Notes under the pieces: generated by a model
What the model was told of the DNA's origin: nothing
Database searches by the model: none
The model's input: the letters and a program-made list of their open reading frames with translations, nothing else
Shown: positions 61,701 through 64,000 of the stretch, piece by piece
Position numbering within the stretch: position 1 is the stretch's first letter
How the letters are laid out: the number at the start of each line of letters is the position of its first letter
DNA from: Hybos culiciformis
Lineage: Eukaryota; Arthropoda; Insecta; Diptera; Hybotidae
DNA length: 64,000 nt
Direction: 5' to 3'
Assembly (NCBI GenBank): GCA_964007475.1
Contig: OZ023275.1
Span: 1,426,001-1,490,000 of the forward strand
Program-made: the position numbers and the translations under genes

Positions 61701-63490
61701 ATATGAATTGCAACTTAATTGCGTATTGTGTCCTCTTAGTTTGAGTGAACTTCTTTCTGTATTTTAAATATTATTAAAGTTTCTGTTTAAAACTTTACTA
61801 TTCTTTCATATAAGATTATTAAAAATTATGTTCTAACATTGGAATTTATCTATTTTTTTTTTTATTTATTTACAGAAAGAAAATTTGAATATATAAATTT
61901 AATTTTATTCTTGATTAAATTAAAATTAATCTATCATGCATGTACGAAAATAAATTTAGTTCGAAATATTTATGCTCCTCTCAAAAGTTGTATTTATATG
62001 ATTGGGATGTGTCACTAAGAATAAATTTAATTATATACTGTATATACGAATTTATTTGTTTAAGGATTTATTTTTCATGCACTAAAAAATTTATTATGAT
62101 ATATAAATATATATATACATTAATCAATATTTTTATGCTTGATTATTTTATAAGGAACATGTTATATATACTTATTCATAATATTACATTGCATTTATAC
62201 AGATTCTTTAAATTTAATGATAGAAAATTATATTTTCTGCAATTAACTTTACTATTTCTAAAGAGTTTAATTAATTACTTTGATTTTAGTGTTAGAAGTG
62301 CCATTAATAAGTAAATTGACCATAATTGCCACACAATACGAATATGCATAATTATTAGACTTGAAAAATTTTACTGTTAATATAAATTATGTATAAAATA
62401 TCAGAACTGTATAAAAAAAAATGTATATTTATTGTATGTAAATTTAATTAACTAATATTTACATAATTAACAGAACTATAAAATACATATAAACTTTTGT
62501 AATGTCAAATTGACAATACAAAATTTTCATACCTTTAGGCTTAGGGATTATTGAGTCAGACATTTACATAGAAAAATTCCATATTTAATGAAGTCTAATA
62601 AAAATAGAACTTCAAAAGATGGCTATAAATATTTTCAAGGTAAAAAATTAACATTACATCATTTTTAGCTCATAAATTAAAAATTCGTTTTAAAAATGAA
62701 TTACGAAACAATTGCCATCAAATAAATTTATTCACTGAAATTGGAAAATTTTTGGTAGATTTCATTTTAACCAGCAAAATTAATTATGGGTTTTTTTGTG
62801 TACGTACAATTGTGAAGATGAAAATCTTATATTTTTTACATAAAATATGCAATAAAAATAATTTATAAATTTTAATTACAGTAATTTTTTTTTTTATTTT
62901 TAAACCATATTTTCCGTATATACAAATACAACAGGATAAGAATAATTATATACTTCAGACGGTTTTTTTTATGTACAAGGGTAGTAAACTTGAGTTTATA
63001 TAATTATTCTGTTGTACTATTAAATAACACTAGATTTGTATACAGTAAACTTTTTGTTATAGGAACAAAAGTAGGAGAATAAAATACAACATAGTAAGAG
63101 TATATAATGACGAATTACAACATTGAATTATTTTATTATGATAATAACGTTGCAAATGAAATACGTGATTTTTTGTATGGAAAATAGATTAATCATTATT
63201 TATGTTTAAATTAATTTTGAAAATTTGAAATAATTAAATCATGAAATCAGAAAAACCATAAATTTAATTTTTCTTATAAACTCTATTCAGAATTTCAAAA
63301 TATATAATTATTATACAAAACTTATGTTACATCGACACATAATTAAGTTATGATTCAAATTTTTTGTATTAGCCCTCACAGCGATAAATTAATTTTCTTT
63401 TTGCTTTGATTGTAGAGTTAATACAATCTCGATTGAGGTGAGTGAGCCGGATTTTTTAAATTTTGAGTTCTCAAATCGGAAACGAAGAAA
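58757..63490. other. A/T-rich non-coding DNA
   Basis: Apart from the hairpin at 60247 nothing is supported. AAGATTC/TAAGATTC recurs in a short cluster near 59617-59655. The 124-codon ORF at 61940 is low-complexity Tyr/Ile/Leu/Lys sequence without similarity to any family. Confidence 0.45.
60247..60369. repeat. Perfect 39-bp inverted repeat with 45-bp loop
   Basis: AATCCGTTATGCAAAGCTTT (continuing CCCTTTCCATTACAAAATT) at 60247-60285 is the exact reverse complement of 60331-60369. The stem has no mismatch; the loop is 60286-60330. The stem is GC-richer than the surroundings. It could be a small MITE core or, if transcribed, a hairpin RNA precursor. No target duplication was evident. Confidence 0.9.
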
Positions 63491-63541
63491 TCAAGCTAAA
63501 ATATCACTCTCCAAGAATGATTTTTCCACCCTGTTAATTTC
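63491..63541 (-). CDS. Candidate terminal exon (EINRVEKSFLESDILA-stop)
   Basis: On the minus strand a TTATTTTACAG acceptor precedes 16 codons and a TGA. The peptide is charged and has non-random composition compared with the flanking desert. Upstream exons would lie beyond the right edge of the window. A plus-strand candidate microexon sits at 63416-63437, so the area is ambiguous. Confidence 0.25.
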   Translation of the reverse strand, partial: EINRVEKSFLESDILA

Positions 63542-64000
63542 CTGTAAAATAATTAAAATAAAATAAAACTGCAAGAATAGATAACAGATAAATAATTTTA
63601 AATTTCGTATGATGGGCTCTTAAAGTTCAAAATTATCTATCCTGTCAATATTATCTTAAATTTATTGACTTTATTCGATTTTAAAACGCATTTTGCTTTA
63701 TCATCAAAATAATAACTTTGTATGTTCTTACGAGTTATCTAATCAAGATTTTATATTTCACCTTAGAGATTTATTGAAAAAAAAAAAATAAAATAAAAAA
63801 ACAACTGAGAAAATAATAAAAAAATAAAAAGGACACAAAGAAAGAAAATAATACATAAAAGGAATTTTTATTTTTTAACTTTTATAACTTATATTTTATT
63901 TTTTATTTTTATATACATTTTTGTGACCATAGAAAAAGTAAAATAAAAAAAAAAAAAACAAAAATGTTAAAATAATATTTTTTTTTTCTTTTTGACAAAT
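63542..64000. other. A/T-rich end of window, no gene recognised
   Basis: Only A/T-rich sequence with long A and T runs was seen. If the preceding minus-strand exon is real, this would be its intron. Confidence 0.4.

Noticed and set aside
61940..62314. 124-codon plus-strand ORF
   Set aside because: Composition is Tyr/Ile/Leu/Lys/Asn-rich as expected from random A/T DNA; no motif, no start context, no neighbours.
1..64000. tRNA, rRNA, CRISPR, operon-like or prokaryotic defence features
   Set aside because: No T-loop (GGTTCGA-like) in a cloverleaf context, no regular spaced repeats, no dense co-directional ORFs; the sequence is eukaryotic nuclear DNA.

Overview
The window looks like nuclear DNA of an insect, most likely a dipteran. 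It is extremely A+T-rich, genes are split by short GT-AG introns, and polyadenylation signals are AATAAA. The best conserved gene, egghead, has the same length as the Drosophila protein and very similar sequence as far as I can recall it. No prokaryotic, organellar or viral segment was seen. The species cannot be named from the sequence.

Layout. 102-2771 (-): eight exons of an ANKLE1/LEM-3-type ankyrin + LEM gene that runs off the left edge. 3071-8349: a nest of DNA transposons (two hAT-like, one pogo-like, one unassigned TIR element with 7-bp target duplications, plus smaller elements inside them). 8644-9177 (+) and 10788-11498 (+): two intronless genes for small, Cys-containing proteins, separated by a TA-flanked MITE. 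13760-15268 (-): complete two-exon egh, the glycosphingolipid beta-1,4-mannosyltransferase. About 15.3-46.5 kb: a very A+T-rich stretch with no long ORF. It holds several short GC-richer patches on the minus strand with splice-site-like edges, which may be exons of an unrecognised long-intron gene, and a few TE relics. 46.6-47.9 kb (+): a 5'-truncated Jockey-like retrotransposon carrying a foldback MITE. 49.6 kb: another foldback element. 52.0-53.9 kb: retroposon, piggyBac-like end and hAT-like element nested together. 54356-56074 (-): an intronless BTB-BACK-kelch gene, with a possible 33-codon membrane microprotein diverging from it at 56273. 57961-58748: a deleted hAT element with exact 8-bp target duplications and a recognisable transposase C-terminus. 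60247-60369: a perfect 39-bp hairpin.

The genes share no evident pathway. I found no previously undescribed multi-gene system. The less obvious content is (1) assembly of the ANKLE1-like and egh genes across introns, (2) several transposons whose boundaries are fixed by target duplications, (3) long hairpins, and (4) candidate micro/terminal exons in the apparent gene desert. Splice joins, TIRs and TSDs were read by eye; no search or computation was run.
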